Origin: Betaproteobacteria bacterium
GTDB taxonomy: Bacteria; Pseudomonadota; Gammaproteobacteria; Burkholderiales; SG8-39
Reading direction: 5' to 3'
NCBI GenBank assembly: GCA_022340705.1
Contig: JAJDNJ010000293.1
Location: 1 to 42,514, forward strand
DNA length: 42,514 nucleotides
Of the stretch, positions 1 to 9,743 are shown piece after piece (positions within the stretch are counted from its first letter, which is position 1; every line of letters starts with the position of its first letter). Both the position numbers and the translations under genes were made by a program. The notes under the pieces are model-generated. The model saw only the letters and a program-made list of their open reading frames with translations. It searched no databases and was not told where the DNA came from.

Positions 1-362
1 GCGCGCCCACCGCCCGGCGCTTCAAGGCAGCGATGGACGACGACTTCGGCACGCCCGAGGCGATCGCCGTGCTGTTCGAGCTGGCGAACGAAATCAATCG
101 CGGGCAGGCGGCGCTGGCGCCGGTGCTGCGCGCGCTGGGCGCCATCCTGGGTCTGCTGCAGCGCGACCCGCGCGCCTTTCTGCAGGGCGAAGCCGGTGCG
201 GCGGGGCTGGCGGCCGAGGCGATCGACGCGCTCATCGCGCAGCGCGCGGCGGCCCGCAAGGCGCGCGACTTCGCACGCGCGGACGCGATTCGCGGCGAGC
301 TCGAGGCAGCGGGCGTCGTGCTCGAAGACACGCCCTCCGGCACGAGCTGGCGGCGCGCCTAG
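1..362 (+). CDS. cysS: Cysteinyl-tRNA synthetase, C-terminal part (5' end outside window)
   Basis: The reading frame is open from the first complete codon at position 3 to a TAG at 360-362, so this is the 3' end of a gene that starts before the window. The visible ~119 residues contain [19 protein letters not shown] followed by FELANEINR, the typical start of the C-terminal helical (DALR-like, anticodon-binding) domain of bacterial cysteinyl-tRNA synthetase. The tail [28 protein letters not shown] is equally typical and ends at the usual place. The enzyme charges tRNA-Cys with cysteine in the cytosol. The catalytic HIGH/KMSKS domain is not in the window. The gene converges on dnaJ, with only 21 bases between the two stop codons. 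Identification rests on remembered family sequence. Confidence 0.9.
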   Translation, partial: APTARRFKAAMDDDFGTPEAIAVLFELANEINRGQAALAPVLRALGAILGLLQRDPRAFLQGEAGAAGLAAEAIDALIAQRAAARKARDFARADAIRGELEAAGVVLEDTPSGTSWRRA

Positions 363-383
363 GCGCTCGGCGCCGCGGCTCGC

Positions 384-1502
384 CTAGCTTTCGAAGAACT
401 CCTTGACCTTCTCGAACCAGGACTTGGTGCGCGGACTGTGACGCGCGGTGTCCTGCTGCGAGATCGCCTCGAACTCGCGCAGCAGCTCCTTCTGGCGCTC
501 GGTGAGCTTGACCGGCGTTTCGACGACCACATGGCAGTACAGGTCGCCTTGCATCTGGCTGCGCACGCCCTTGATGCCCTTGCCGCGCAGACGGAAGGTC
601 TTGCCGCTCTGCGTCTCCGGCGGAATCCGGATGCGCGCCGAGCTGTCGAGCGTCGGAATCTCGATGTCGCCACCGAGCGCCGCGGCGGCGAACGAGACCG
701 GCATCTCGCAGTGCAAATCGTCGTGGTCGCGCTGGAACACGGGGTGCGGCTTGATGTGCACCTGCACGTACAGGTCGCCCGACGGCCCACCGTTCGTCCC
801 GGGCTCTCCTTCGCCCGAAAGCCGCACGCGGTCGCCTTCGTCGACACCTGCCGGGATGCGCACCGACAGGGTCTTCTGCTGCTTGATGCGGCCCGCGCCG
901 CCGCAGTCGCCGCAGGGCGTGGTGATGACTTTGCCGGTGCCGTGACAGCGCGGACAGGTCTGCGCGATGGAGAAGGGCCCTTGCGAGATGCGCACCTGGC
1001 CTGCGCCCCGGCAGGTGGGGCAGGACTGCGGCTGCGTGCCGGGCTGCGCACCGCTGCCGCCGCAGGTCTCGCAATTCGACAGGGTCGGGATGCGAATCTT
1101 GGTCTCGAAGCCGTGCGCCGCCTGCTCGAGAGAGATCTCGAGGTTGTAGCGTAGATCGGCGCCGCGAAACACGGTCGAGCGCCCGCCGCGCCCGCCACCG
1201 AAGATCTCGCCGAAGATGTCGCTGAAGATGTCGCCGAAACCGCCTGCCGGGCCGCCCGCGCCCATGCCCGAGTGTGGATCGACGCCGGCGTGGCCGAACT
1301 GGTCGTACGCGGCACGCTTCTGCGCGTCGCTCAGGATCTCGTAGGCTTCCTTCGCTTCCTTGAAATGCTCCTCGGCTTTCGGATTGCCCGGATTGCGGTC
1401 CGGATGCCATTTCATGGCCAGCTTGCGGTACGCCTTTTTCAGGTCGTCGTCACTCGCATCGCGACTCACGCCGAGAACTTCGTAGAAATCGCGCTTCGCC
1501 AT
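384..1502 (-). CDS. dnaJ: Chaperone protein DnaJ (Hsp40)
   Basis: A 372-residue type I Hsp40, the normal length. The N-terminal J domain (about 1-70) carries the HPD motif in KWHPDRNPG and starts [17 protein letters not shown] Gly/Phe-rich linker (about 75-115, [16 protein letters not shown]) follows. The zinc-binding domain has four CxxCxGxG modules ([32 protein letters not shown]). The C-terminal substrate-binding and dimerisation domain completes the protein. DnaJ delivers unfolded clients to DnaK and stimulates its ATPase. It is the third gene of grpE-dnaK-dnaJ, 86 bases after dnaK, and that gap contains a long hairpin. ATG start; all key residues are present. Confidence 0.97.
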   Translation of the reverse strand: MAKRDFYEVLGVSRDASDDDLKKAYRKLAMKWHPDRNPGNPKAEEHFKEAKEAYEILSDAQKRAAYDQFGHAGVDPHSGMGAGGPAGGFGDIFSDIFGEIFGGGRGGRSTVFRGADLRYNLEISLEQAAHGFETKIRIPTLSNCETCGGSGAQPGTQPQSCPTCRGAGQVRISQGPFSIAQTCPRCHGTGKVITTPCGDCGGAGRIKQQKTLSVRIPAGVDEGDRVRLSGEGEPGTNGGPSGDLYVQVHIKPHPVFQRDHDDLHCEMPVSFAAAALGGDIEIPTLDSSARIRIPPETQSGKTFRLRGKGIKGVRSQMQGDLYCHVVVETPVKLTERQKELLREFEAISQQDTARHSPRTKSWFEKVKEFFES

Positions 1503-1528
1503 TCAGTCGCTCTCGTTAAACGCAAGAC

Positions 1529-1569
1529 GGCCGGACTCGAACGGACGCGGCGCGCCGTTCAGTCCGGCC
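1529..1569 (-). other. Long hairpin in the dnaK-dnaJ intergenic region
   Basis: Bases 1529-1537 (GGCCGGACT) pair with 1561-1569, and 1539-1544 (GAACGG) pair with 1555-1560, leaving one bulged base (1538) and a 10-base loop. That gives a 15-bp nearly perfect stem. No run of U follows in the minus-strand transcript, so it is not a classical intrinsic terminator. It may be a processing, stability or partial attenuation signal that sets DnaK:DnaJ stoichiometry; that role is inference. Confidence 0.6.
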
Positions 1570-1588
1570 ATTGGAGCCGGGCGCCGCT

Positions 1589-3544
<1,956 letters not shown>

Positions 3545-3581
3545 GTCGATTCCTGCCAGTGGGTTCTTAAGTTAATGAGGA

Positions 3582-3609
3582 ATATGGGGTTTCGCCCGCC
3601 TCTTTCAAG
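3582..3609 (-). promoter_or_regulatory. Sigma-32 (RpoH) promoter of dnaK
   Basis: Read on the minus strand: -35 CTTGAA (3609-3604), 14-base spacer, -10 CCCCATAT (3589-3582). This matches the heat-shock sigma consensus CTTGAA-N13/14-CCCCATnT essentially perfectly. The predicted start near 3575 leaves a leader of about 30 bases before the dnaK ATG. The -35 element overlaps the grpE stop codon (3607-3605). Confidence 0.85.
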
Positions 3610-4192
3610 CGTCGTTCGCCGGCGGGGCCTTGGCGACCGTGACCAGGGCGGGTCGCAGCACCCGGTCATGCAGGCGCCAACCCTTTTGCATGACCGCGAC
3701 GATGGTATTCGGCTCGGCGTTCGCGACTTCGACCGCGGCCATCGCCTGATGCCAGTTCGGGTCGAAGCGCTCGCCGGCGGCCGGCGCGATCTCCGTGACG
3801 CTCTCATTGCCGAGCGCGGCGCGCAGCTGCTTGAGCGTCAGCTCGGCGCCGCTCTTGAGCGTGTCGGCGCTCGCATTCTCCGTGCCGAGCGCCGCCTCCA
3901 GGCTGTCGACGACCGGCAGCAGCGCGCGAGCGAACTTCTCGAGCGCGAACTTGTGCGCATTGGCGACCTCCGCCTGTGCGCGCTTGCGCGCGTTTTCAGC
4001 CTCGGCCAGCGCGCGCAGCGCGGCCTCGCGCTGCTCGTCGATGCGCTGCTGCGCTTCGGCGAGCAGGCTCTCGAGACTCGGCTCGGCGGCAGCGGTCAGG
4101 TCCTCGCTCGCCTGGGCGGCGGTTGGCGCCGCCTCCGCCGGTTGCTCGGGGGAGCTCTGGGGGGCCTTCGAGGGCTGGGATTGCTCAGGCAT
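3605..4192 (-). CDS. grpE: Nucleotide exchange factor GrpE
   Basis: 195 residues, in the family range. The N terminus is low complexity (MPEQSQPSKAPQSSPEQPAE). A long coiled coil follows (about 35-95, ESLLAEAQQRIDEQREAALR onward, then AEAENARKRAQAEVANAHKF). The C-terminal beta domain ends with the family signature VEVANAEPNTIVAVMQKGW and LHDRVLRPALVTVAK. GrpE dimers release ADP from DnaK. It is the first gene of the grpE-dnaK-dnaJ run, with 60 bases to dnaK. A sigma-32-like promoter lies upstream. It is divergent from the hemerythrin-like gene, with 76 bases between start codons. No CIRCE operator is visible, so control by RpoH rather than HrcA is likely for this cluster. Confidence 0.96.
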   Translation of the reverse strand: MPEQSQPSKAPQSSPEQPAEAAPTAAQASEDLTAAAEPSLESLLAEAQQRIDEQREAALRALAEAENARKRAQAEVANAHKFALEKFARALLPVVDSLEAALGTENASADTLKSGAELTLKQLRAALGNESVTEIAPAAGERFDPNWHQAMAAVEVANAEPNTIVAVMQKGWRLHDRVLRPALVTVAKAPPANDA

Positions 4193-4225
4193 CAGGGCAT
4201 TTCGTCCGGTTTCTTGCCAATCACC

Positions 4226-4254
4226 TAGCTGCGGCCGAAATGCGCCGCTTCAAG
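4226..4254 (-). promoter_or_regulatory. Probable sigma-32 promoter of grpE
   Basis: On the minus strand, CCCCTTGAA (the CTTGAA core is 4254-4249) matches the extended heat-shock -35. After a 14-base spacer comes CCGCAGCTA (4234-4226), a 6-of-9 match to CCCCATTTA. The predicted start is near 4218, giving a ~26-base leader. The -35 lies on the other strand of the AAGGGGAA ribosome-binding site of the divergent gene at 4269, so the two signals share bases. Confidence 0.6.
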
Positions 4255-4268
4255 GGGAATTTACGGCC

Positions 4269-4994
4269 ATGTCAGAATCCGGCGTGATGGACGCCACGGC
4301 CACCCGCCTAGACCTGCGCGGGATCCCAGAACGCGAGCAACCCCTTGCTTTAATTGCGCAATTGAGCGAGATGGCCCCGGGCGCAACGCTCGAGCTGCAC
4401 GCGTCCGAATCGCCCGATTTCCTCCTGCGCCGGGTCAATGTTCGCCTGCGCGAGGCGCTCGTCTGGGAGATCGCGCAGCGCGACGGGGCCTGGATCGCCA
4501 GGGTGCGGCGCGCCGAGGATACGCCGGCGCGCGACGTTCTGGACCTGCTGCGCAGGGACCACCACCGCCTCGACACGCTGCTGGGTCAGGCGCTGCGCCG
4601 GCTGAATGCGGGCGACCTCGCCGGCGCGGAGCCGCGCCTGCGGGAATTCGCGCGCGGCCTGCGCCGGCACCTGCACGCCGAAGACGAGATTCTGAGCCAT
4701 GCGCTCGGCGCCGAACCGTCCGGACCGCTCGAGGCCATGCTGCGCGAGCATCGCGAGCTGCTCGAGCAACTCGCCGCGGTGGACAGCAGCCTGCGCGTTG
4801 CGCCTGACGCGGCGAGGCCCGAGGCCTGGGAGGTCGAGCCGTTCGTCGCGCTGCTGAGCGGCGTGCTTGCCAAGCACGAGCACCGCGAGGAGAGCGACGT
4901 ATTCCCGGTTTGGGCCGCGCGCCATGCGGCGCTCGCGCCGGACGCGGCCGAGGCGCTGCTGGTGCAGGTGCGCGACGTCCTCTACGCAACTTGA
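4269..4994 (+). CDS. DUF2249 - hemerythrin HHE domain protein
   Basis: 241 residues in two parts. Residues ~15-75 (LDLRGIPEREQPLALIAQLS to WEIAQRDGAWIARVRR) look like the DUF2249/SirA-like fold. Residues ~90-235 are an HHE hemerythrin-type four-helix bundle with the expected metal-ligand pattern: RRDHHRLD, RRHLHAEDEIL, LREHRELLEQL and KHEHREESDVFP. Such proteins bind a di-iron centre and are linked to oxygen, nitric oxide or iron handling; the exact role here is unknown. ATG at 4269 is chosen because AAGGGGAA (4252-4259) stands 9 bases upstream; an alternative ATG is at 4287. It diverges from grpE and converges on the haem gene hemH (33 bases between stops). The iron link with hemH is suggestive only. 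Confidence 0.8.
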   Translation: MSESGVMDATATRLDLRGIPEREQPLALIAQLSEMAPGATLELHASESPDFLLRRVNVRLREALVWEIAQRDGAWIARVRRAEDTPARDVLDLLRRDHHRLDTLLGQALRRLNAGDLAGAEPRLREFARGLRRHLHAEDEILSHALGAEPSGPLEAMLREHRELLEQLAAVDSSLRVAPDAARPEAWEVEPFVALLSGVLAKHEHREESDVFPVWAARHAALAPDAAEALLVQVRDVLYAT

Positions 4995-5027
4995 AGACCG
5001 ATGCGCGCTCGCGCGCCGGGTGTCGCT

Positions 5028-6008
5028 TCAGACTGGGCGCGCCGGATGCTCTAGCGCGATTTGCGCGAGCGCCTCGATCCACTCCGCTGAGTCGTTCAGG
5101 CAGGGCAGCAGATGGAACTCCTGTCCTCCGCTGTCGAGGAAGGCCTCGCGCGCGCCGAGGCCGATCTCTTCGAGCGTCTCGAGACAGTCGGCGACGAATC
5201 CCGGGGTGACAACGTCGACCCTGCCCAGGCCGTCGCGCGCGAGCGCCTGAAGCGTCGGCTCGGTGTAGGGCTCGAGCCATTGCGCTGGCCCGAAGCGCGA
5301 CTGGAAGGTGACCCGCATGCGGCTCGCATCGAGCTCGAGCGCCTGCGCGAGGCTGCGGGCGGTCGCCTGGCATTGCCGTTCGTAGGGGTCGCCGCGCTGC
5401 ACGGCCCGCTTGGGCAGGCCATGAAAACTCATCAGCAGGATTTCGCCCGGACCCTGTGCGGCCCAATGGCGTCGCACGCCGGCGGCGAGCGCGGCGATAT
5501 AGGCCGGGTGCTGATGAAAGTCCTCGACCATCTCGAGCGCGGGAACTCGCGCGCGGCCGGCGCGGCGCAGGGCCTCGAGCACGTCGCGCACGCTTTGCGT
5601 TGTGCTGCGCGCGTACTGCGGGTACATGGGGATGACACGCAGCGTCGCGCAGCCCTGCGCCGCGAGTTGCGCGACGACGTCCGCGATGCGCGGCCTGCCG
5701 TAGCGCATCGCATATGCGACGCGCGCTCCGGACGTCGCCAGGCGGGCGGCGAGCGCCTCCGCCTGGCGCGCCGTGTGCATCGCAAGCGGCGAGCCCTGTG
5801 GCGTCCAGACCGCGGCGTATTTCTTTGCCGAGCGCGCCGGCCGCAGGCGCAGCACGAGGCCGTGCAGGATCGGCCACCAGACGAGCCGCGGCAACTCGAC
5901 CACGCGCGGGTCGCTGAGGAACTCGGCCAGATAGCGCCGCACGGCGGCCGCGGTCGGCGCGTCCGGCGTGCCCAGGTTGACCAGCACGATCCCGTCTGCG
6001 CGCGGCAC
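5028..6008 (-). CDS. hemH: Ferrochelatase (protoporphyrin IX iron insertion)
   Basis: 326 residues. The N terminus GIVLVNLGTPDAPTAAAVR leads into YLAEFLSDPRVVELP. The active-site motif SFHGLPKRAVQRGDPY carries the conserved His, followed by FQSRFGPAQWLEPYTEPTL and the C-terminal GFVADCLETLEEI with a conserved Glu. It inserts Fe2+ into protoporphyrin IX, the last step of protohaem synthesis. The start is GTG at 6008; the hrcA stop lies in the same frame at 6047, and no ATG lies between, so the start is well bounded. It is a little shorter than many betaproteobacterial homologues (~360 residues by memory) but the core is complete. It follows hrcA by 36 bases and is probably co-transcribed. Confidence 0.95.
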   Translation of the reverse strand: MPRADGIVLVNLGTPDAPTAAAVRRYLAEFLSDPRVVELPRLVWWPILHGLVLRLRPARSAKKYAAVWTPQGSPLAMHTARQAEALAARLATSGARVAYAMRYGRPRIADVVAQLAAQGCATLRVIPMYPQYARSTTQSVRDVLEALRRAGRARVPALEMVEDFHQHPAYIAALAAGVRRHWAAQGPGEILLMSFHGLPKRAVQRGDPYERQCQATARSLAQALELDASRMRVTFQSRFGPAQWLEPYTEPTLQALARDGLGRVDVVTPGFVADCLETLEEIGLGAREAFLDSGGQEFHLLPCLNDSAEWIEALAQIALEHPARPV

Positions 6009-6044
6009 GGCGAAGCGTCGATGCGGGGCGGCGACGCCGCGCCG

Positions 6045-7064
6045 CTAGCCCTGTGACAGCGCGCTCGACAGGAGCTTGGCCGTCACGTCGACGATCGGGA
6101 TGACACGGTCGTAGGCCATCCGCGTCGGCCCGATCACACCGACCGTGCCGACCACCTCGCCGTCCACGCGATAGGGCGCCGAGACGATGCTCACGTCCTC
6201 CGGAGCGGAGACGCCGGACTCTCCGCCGATGAAGATCTGGACGCCCTCGCTGCGCACCGTCAGATCGAGAATGCGCAACAGCGAAGACTTGCGCTCGAAC
6301 AGCTCGAACAGCTGGCGCAGGCGCGTCATGTCCTGCGACAGATCGTGCACCGACAGCAAGTTGTGCTCCCCGGCGATCACGTACTGCTCGCTGCCCTCGG
6401 AGACGGCTTGATCGCTCGCTTCGATCGCCGCGCTCATGAGCGCGACCATGTCCTCGCGGATCTCGTGCAGCTCACGCTGCAGGCTGGCGCGCGCGTCCTC
6501 GAAGGTGTGACCCGCGAAATGCTGGTTCAGGTAGTTCGCGGCCGAGACCAGCTCCGCGGGCGTGTGGTCGCGCTCGGTGAGCAGGATCCGGTTCTGGACG
6601 TCGCCGTCCGCGGTGACCACGATGAGCAGAATGCGCTTTTCCGAGAGCTTGAGAAACTCGATGTGGCGAAAGGCGGGCGCCCGGTGGCGCGCCGTCATCA
6701 CGATCCCGGCAAAGTGGGTCAGGCGCGACAGCAGCTGCGAAGCCGCCTCGCGCGAGCGGCGCGGATTTTGGGGCAGCAGCTGGTCTTCGAGGCGGTGCAC
6801 GGCATCCGAGTCGAGCGGCTTGATCACCAGCAGGGTGTCGACGAAGAAGCGGTAGCCGAGCGGCGTCGGTACGCGCCCCGCCGAGGTGTGCGGGCTTGCA
6901 ATGAACCCCTGGTCCTCGAGGTCGGCCATCACGTTGCGGATCGAGGCCGGCGACAGGTCGAGGCCCGAAAAGCGCGAGAGCGTGCGTGAGCCGACCGGCT
7001 GCCCTTCGGCGATGTAGCGCTCGATCAGCGTCTTCAGCAGGATACGGGCACGATCTTCGAGCAT
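6045..7064 (-). CDS. hrcA: Heat-inducible transcription repressor HrcA
   Basis: 339 residues, the normal size. The N-terminal winged helix-turn-helix reads MLEDRARILLKTLIERYIAE and then GQPVGSRTLSRFSGLDLSPASIRNVMADLEDQGFI. The central GAF-like and dimerisation regions end in VGVIGPTRMAYDRVIPIVDVTAKLL, the diagnostic HrcA C terminus. HrcA represses chaperone genes by binding CIRCE (TTAGCACTC-N9-GAGTGCTAA), most often in front of groES. I see no CIRCE copy before grpE, dnaK or hrcA itself, so its target is probably elsewhere. ATG at 7064 is chosen because the conserved domain starts exactly there. A TACAAT hexamer ends only seven bases before this ATG, so a leaderless mRNA is possible. Confidence 0.95.
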   Translation of the reverse strand: MLEDRARILLKTLIERYIAEGQPVGSRTLSRFSGLDLSPASIRNVMADLEDQGFIASPHTSAGRVPTPLGYRFFVDTLLVIKPLDSDAVHRLEDQLLPQNPRRSREAASQLLSRLTHFAGIVMTARHRAPAFRHIEFLKLSEKRILLIVVTADGDVQNRILLTERDHTPAELVSAANYLNQHFAGHTFEDARASLQRELHEIREDMVALMSAAIEASDQAVSEGSEQYVIAGEHNLLSVHDLSQDMTRLRQLFELFERKSSLLRILDLTVRSEGVQIFIGGESGVSAPEDVSIVSAPYRVDGEVVGTVGVIGPTRMAYDRVIPIVDVTAKLLSSALSQG

Positions 7065-7071
7065 CCGGAAA

Positions 7072-7077
7072 ATTGTA
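7072..7077 (-). promoter_or_regulatory. -10-like TACAAT immediately before hrcA (possible leaderless promoter)
   Basis: On the minus strand TACAAT spans 7077-7072 and matches TATAAT at 5 of 6 bases. The hrcA ATG begins at 7064, so the expected transcription start coincides with the start codon. No convincing -35 was found, and no Shine-Dalgarno sequence precedes the ATG. Confidence 0.35.
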
Positions 7078-7159
7078 CACAAGCGGCGGCGCCGGCTTGG
7101 ACCGGGTGGCGCGCGCCGAGTTCGCGGGCCTGGCGGGCTGTGGTTAAATCCTCGCCACG

Positions 7160-8050
7160 ATGTCGCCCGCGTTTCCCCGCGTCGCCCTGATCGGAAAATC
7201 GAACAGTCCGGAGATCGCGACGTCCCTGCGGGCACTCGCCGAGTCCCTGCGCGCACGCGGCTGTGAGGTGCTGGTCGAGCAGGGGACGGCCTCGCTGGTC
7301 GACGCCGGCCTGCGGGTTGCGGATTACGACACCATCGGGCGCGACGCCGACCTCGCGCTGGTGGTCGGGGGCGACGGCACCATGCTGTCGGCCGCACGCA
7401 ATCTCGTGCGTCATCGCGTGCCGCTCGCCGGCGTCAATCGGGGCCGCGTCGGGTTCATGACCGACATCGCGCTCAGCGACATGCCGAGCGCAGTCGACGC
7501 GCTGCTCGACGGCCGCTACACGATCGAGGAGCGCACGCTTCTCGAGGCCGAGGTGCAGCGCGAGGGCAAGACCGTGCTGCGCACCATCGCCCTGAACGAG
7601 GCGGTGGTCGGCCGCGGCACACAGGGCAGGCTGATCGAATTTCAGCTCTATCTGGACGGCGAGTACGTCTATACGCTGCGCGCCGACGGGGTCATCGTCG
7701 CGACGCCGACGGGTTCCACCGCGTACGCGCTCTCGGCGCAGGGCCCGATCCTGCACCCGTCGGTTCCGGCATTCGCCCTGGTTCCGCTCAACCCGCATAC
7801 GCTGTCGGCACGGCCGGTGAGCGTCAGCGATCGTTGTGCGATCGAGATCGTGCTCGTCCGCGCGCGCGACGCGCGCGTGCACTTCGACGGCTTTGCGCTG
7901 AACGACATGGGGCAGGGCGACCGTCTGCTCCTGCGCCGTTCCGACGACGCGATCCGCTTCGTGCATCCGCCCGGCTATAGCTATTTCGGCATGCTGCGCG
8001 AGAAGCTGCGCTGGAGCGAGGCGGTGGCGCCGCTGCGCGACGAGGAATAA
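7160..8050 (+). CDS. nadK: NAD kinase
   Basis: 296 residues, the usual bacterial length. The conserved GGDGTML motif (in LALVVGGDGTMLSAARN, about residues 70-86) holds the catalytic Asp. NRGRVGFMTDI follows, then the NE-x-V substrate motif in IALNEAVVGRG. ADGVIVATPTGSTAYALSAQGPI is the second diagnostic block, and HTLSARPVSV the next. The enzyme phosphorylates NAD to NADP in the cytosol. The ATG start at 7160 gives MSPAFPRVALIGKSNSPEI, which aligns with the family N terminus. It diverges from hrcA (95 bases apart) and is followed after 9 bases by recN; nadK-recN adjacency is common in betaproteobacteria. Confidence 0.96.
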   Translation: MSPAFPRVALIGKSNSPEIATSLRALAESLRARGCEVLVEQGTASLVDAGLRVADYDTIGRDADLALVVGGDGTMLSAARNLVRHRVPLAGVNRGRVGFMTDIALSDMPSAVDALLDGRYTIEERTLLEAEVQREGKTVLRTIALNEAVVGRGTQGRLIEFQLYLDGEYVYTLRADGVIVATPTGSTAYALSAQGPILHPSVPAFALVPLNPHTLSARPVSVSDRCAIEIVLVRARDARVHFDGFALNDMGQGDRLLLRRSDDAIRFVHPPGYSYFGMLREKLRWSEAVAPLRDEE

Positions 8051-8059
8051 GCCGGCGCC

Positions 8060-9715
8060 GTGCTGCGCACGCTTGCGATTCGCGATTTCGTGATCGTGAG
8101 GCGCGTCGACCTCGAGCTTGGGCCCGGGTTCAACGTGCTGACCGGCGAGACCGGCGCGGGCAAATCGATCCTGGTGGACGCGATCGAGCTGCTGGTCGGC
8201 GGCCGGGCCGACGCCGCCTGCGTGCGCGACGGCGCCGAGCGGGCGGAGCTCGCGGCCGAATTCGACCTTCCGACCGGCGCAGCGCTCAGCGCCTGGCTGC
8301 GCGACAACGCGCTCGAGGGTGACGAGGGCAGCATCCTGCTGCGACGTACGGTCGACCGCAGCGGTCGTTCGCGGGCGTTCATCAACGGCCATGCGGCGAC
8401 GCTCGCGCAGCTCAAGGACGCCGGCGAGTTGCTGGTGGACATCCACGGCCAGCATGCGCATCAGTCGCTGCTGCGCGCGGCAGCGCAGCGCGCGATGCTC
8501 GACGCGTTCGGCGAGGCCCAGGGGCTGGCTGACGCCTGCGCAGAGGCCTACCGCGCCTGGCGGCGGCTCGAAACGCTGCTCGCCGAAGCGGAAACCCGGC
8601 ACGCGCGCATCGAGGAAGAGCGTGCGCAGCTCGAGGCCCAGCGCGTCGAGCTCGAGCGGCTCGCGCCGCGCGCCGGCGAGTGGGACACGCTCTCAGAGGA
8701 ACACGCACGCCTTGCAAACGCGGCGGGATTGCTCGAAGGCGCGCAGGCGGCGCTCGACGCGCTCTCCGAGGCGGACGGCGCAATGGCGCCGCAGCTCGCG
8801 GCGCTCGCCGAGCGGCTGCGCGCGCTGTCGCGCCACGACCGCGCGCTCGAAGCGGTGGTCGAGATGCTCGACGCGGCCGAGGCGCAGGCAAGCGAAGCCG
8901 CGCGTACGCTGCGCCAGTACGCATCGCGGCTCGAGCTCGATCCGGCGGCGCTGCGCGAGGTCGAGGCGCGCATCGAAGCGCTGCATGCCGCCGCACGCAA
9001 GTACCGCGTCGCGCCGGGCGAGCTGCCCGCGCTCGCCGAGTCGCTCGCGGCGCGCGCAACCGAGCTCGAGCGCGCGGCCGATCCGGAGGCTCTGCGGCGC
9101 GAGCTGCAAGCCGCACAGGCCACGCTCGCCGAGCGCGCGCAGCAGCTCTCGGCAAAGCGCAAGCGCGCGGCGCAGAAGCTCGGTCGCGCGGTGACCGAGG
9201 GCATGCAGGGGCTCGCGATGACGGGTGGGCGCTTCGCGGTGCGTCTCGATCCGCTCGAGGCGCCGTCGGCCGCCGGCGCGGAATCGGTTGCCTTCGAGGT
9301 GGCCGCGCATCCGAGTCTGCCGCTGCGCCCGCTCGCGCGCGTCGCCTCGGGCGGCGAGCTATCGCGCATCAGCCTCGCGCTGCAGCTCGTCCTGCGGCGC
9401 TACGCGCCCGTCGATACGCTGGTCTTCGACGAGATCGACAGCGGCATCGGCGGTGCGGTGGCCGATGTCGTCGGCCGATCGCTCCGCCAGCTCGGCGTCG
9501 AGCGCCAAGTGCTTTGCGTCACCCATCTGCCCCAGGTGGCCGCGCAGGGCGACGCCCAGTGGTCGGTGCGCAAAAACGCGCGCGGCACGGCGATCGCGGT
9601 CGCCGTCGAGCGGCTCGACCGCAGCGCGCGCATCGAGGAGCTCGCGCGCATGCTCGGCGGGGCAAAGATCACCGCCACCACGCGCAAGCACGCGGCCGAG
9701 CTGCTCGCTGGTTAG
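8060..9715 (+). CDS. recN: DNA repair protein RecN
   Basis: 551 residues, normal for this SMC-like protein. The N-terminal ATPase half has LAIRDFVIVRRVDLELGPGF and the Walker A GETGAGKS (about 29-36). A long Ala/Glu/Arg-rich coiled coil spans about 155-370. The C-terminal half carries the ABC signature ASGGELSRISLALQLVL (about 430) and Walker B LVFDEIDSGIGGAVAD, then VLCVTHLPQVAAQGD. RecN acts at double-strand breaks with RecA. The start codon is GTG at 8060, giving MLRTLAIRDF, which matches the family. It is probably co-transcribed with nadK. The coiled-coil region generates long spurious frames on both strands because of extreme codon-position GC bias. Confidence 0.96.
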   Translation: MLRTLAIRDFVIVRRVDLELGPGFNVLTGETGAGKSILVDAIELLVGGRADAACVRDGAERAELAAEFDLPTGAALSAWLRDNALEGDEGSILLRRTVDRSGRSRAFINGHAATLAQLKDAGELLVDIHGQHAHQSLLRAAAQRAMLDAFGEAQGLADACAEAYRAWRRLETLLAEAETRHARIEEERAQLEAQRVELERLAPRAGEWDTLSEEHARLANAAGLLEGAQAALDALSEADGAMAPQLAALAERLRALSRHDRALEAVVEMLDAAEAQASEAARTLRQYASRLELDPAALREVEARIEALHAAARKYRVAPGELPALAESLAARATELERAADPEALRRELQAAQATLAERAQQLSAKRKRAAQKLGRAVTEGMQGLAMTGGRFAVRLDPLEAPSAAGAESVAFEVAAHPSLPLRPLARVASGGELSRISLALQLVLRRYAPVDTLVFDEIDSGIGGAVADVVGRSLRQLGVERQVLCVTHLPQVAAQGDAQWSVRKNARGTAIAVAVERLDRSARIEELARMLGGAKITATTRKHAAELLAG

Positions 9716-9721
9716 CCTGCA

Positions 9722-9740
9722 CGCGCGCCTGCGGCGCGCG
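9722..9740. terminator. GC hairpin between convergent recN and fur
   Basis: CGCGCGCC (9722-9729) and GGCGCGCG (9733-9740) form a perfect 8-bp stem with a TGC triloop. It fills the 28-base gap between the recN stop and the fur stop. There is no T-tract on either strand, so it would be at best a weak or Rho-assisted bidirectional stop signal. Confidence 0.4.
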
Positions 9741-9743
9741 CTG

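Noticed and set aside
3545-4268. CIRCE operator for HrcA before dnaK or grpE
   Set aside because: No TTAGCACTC-N9-GAGTGCTAA or near match was found in either gap.
7034-8602. A 522-codon minus-strand frame opposite nadK and recN
   Set aside because: Shadow of two certain genes; no supporting signals.
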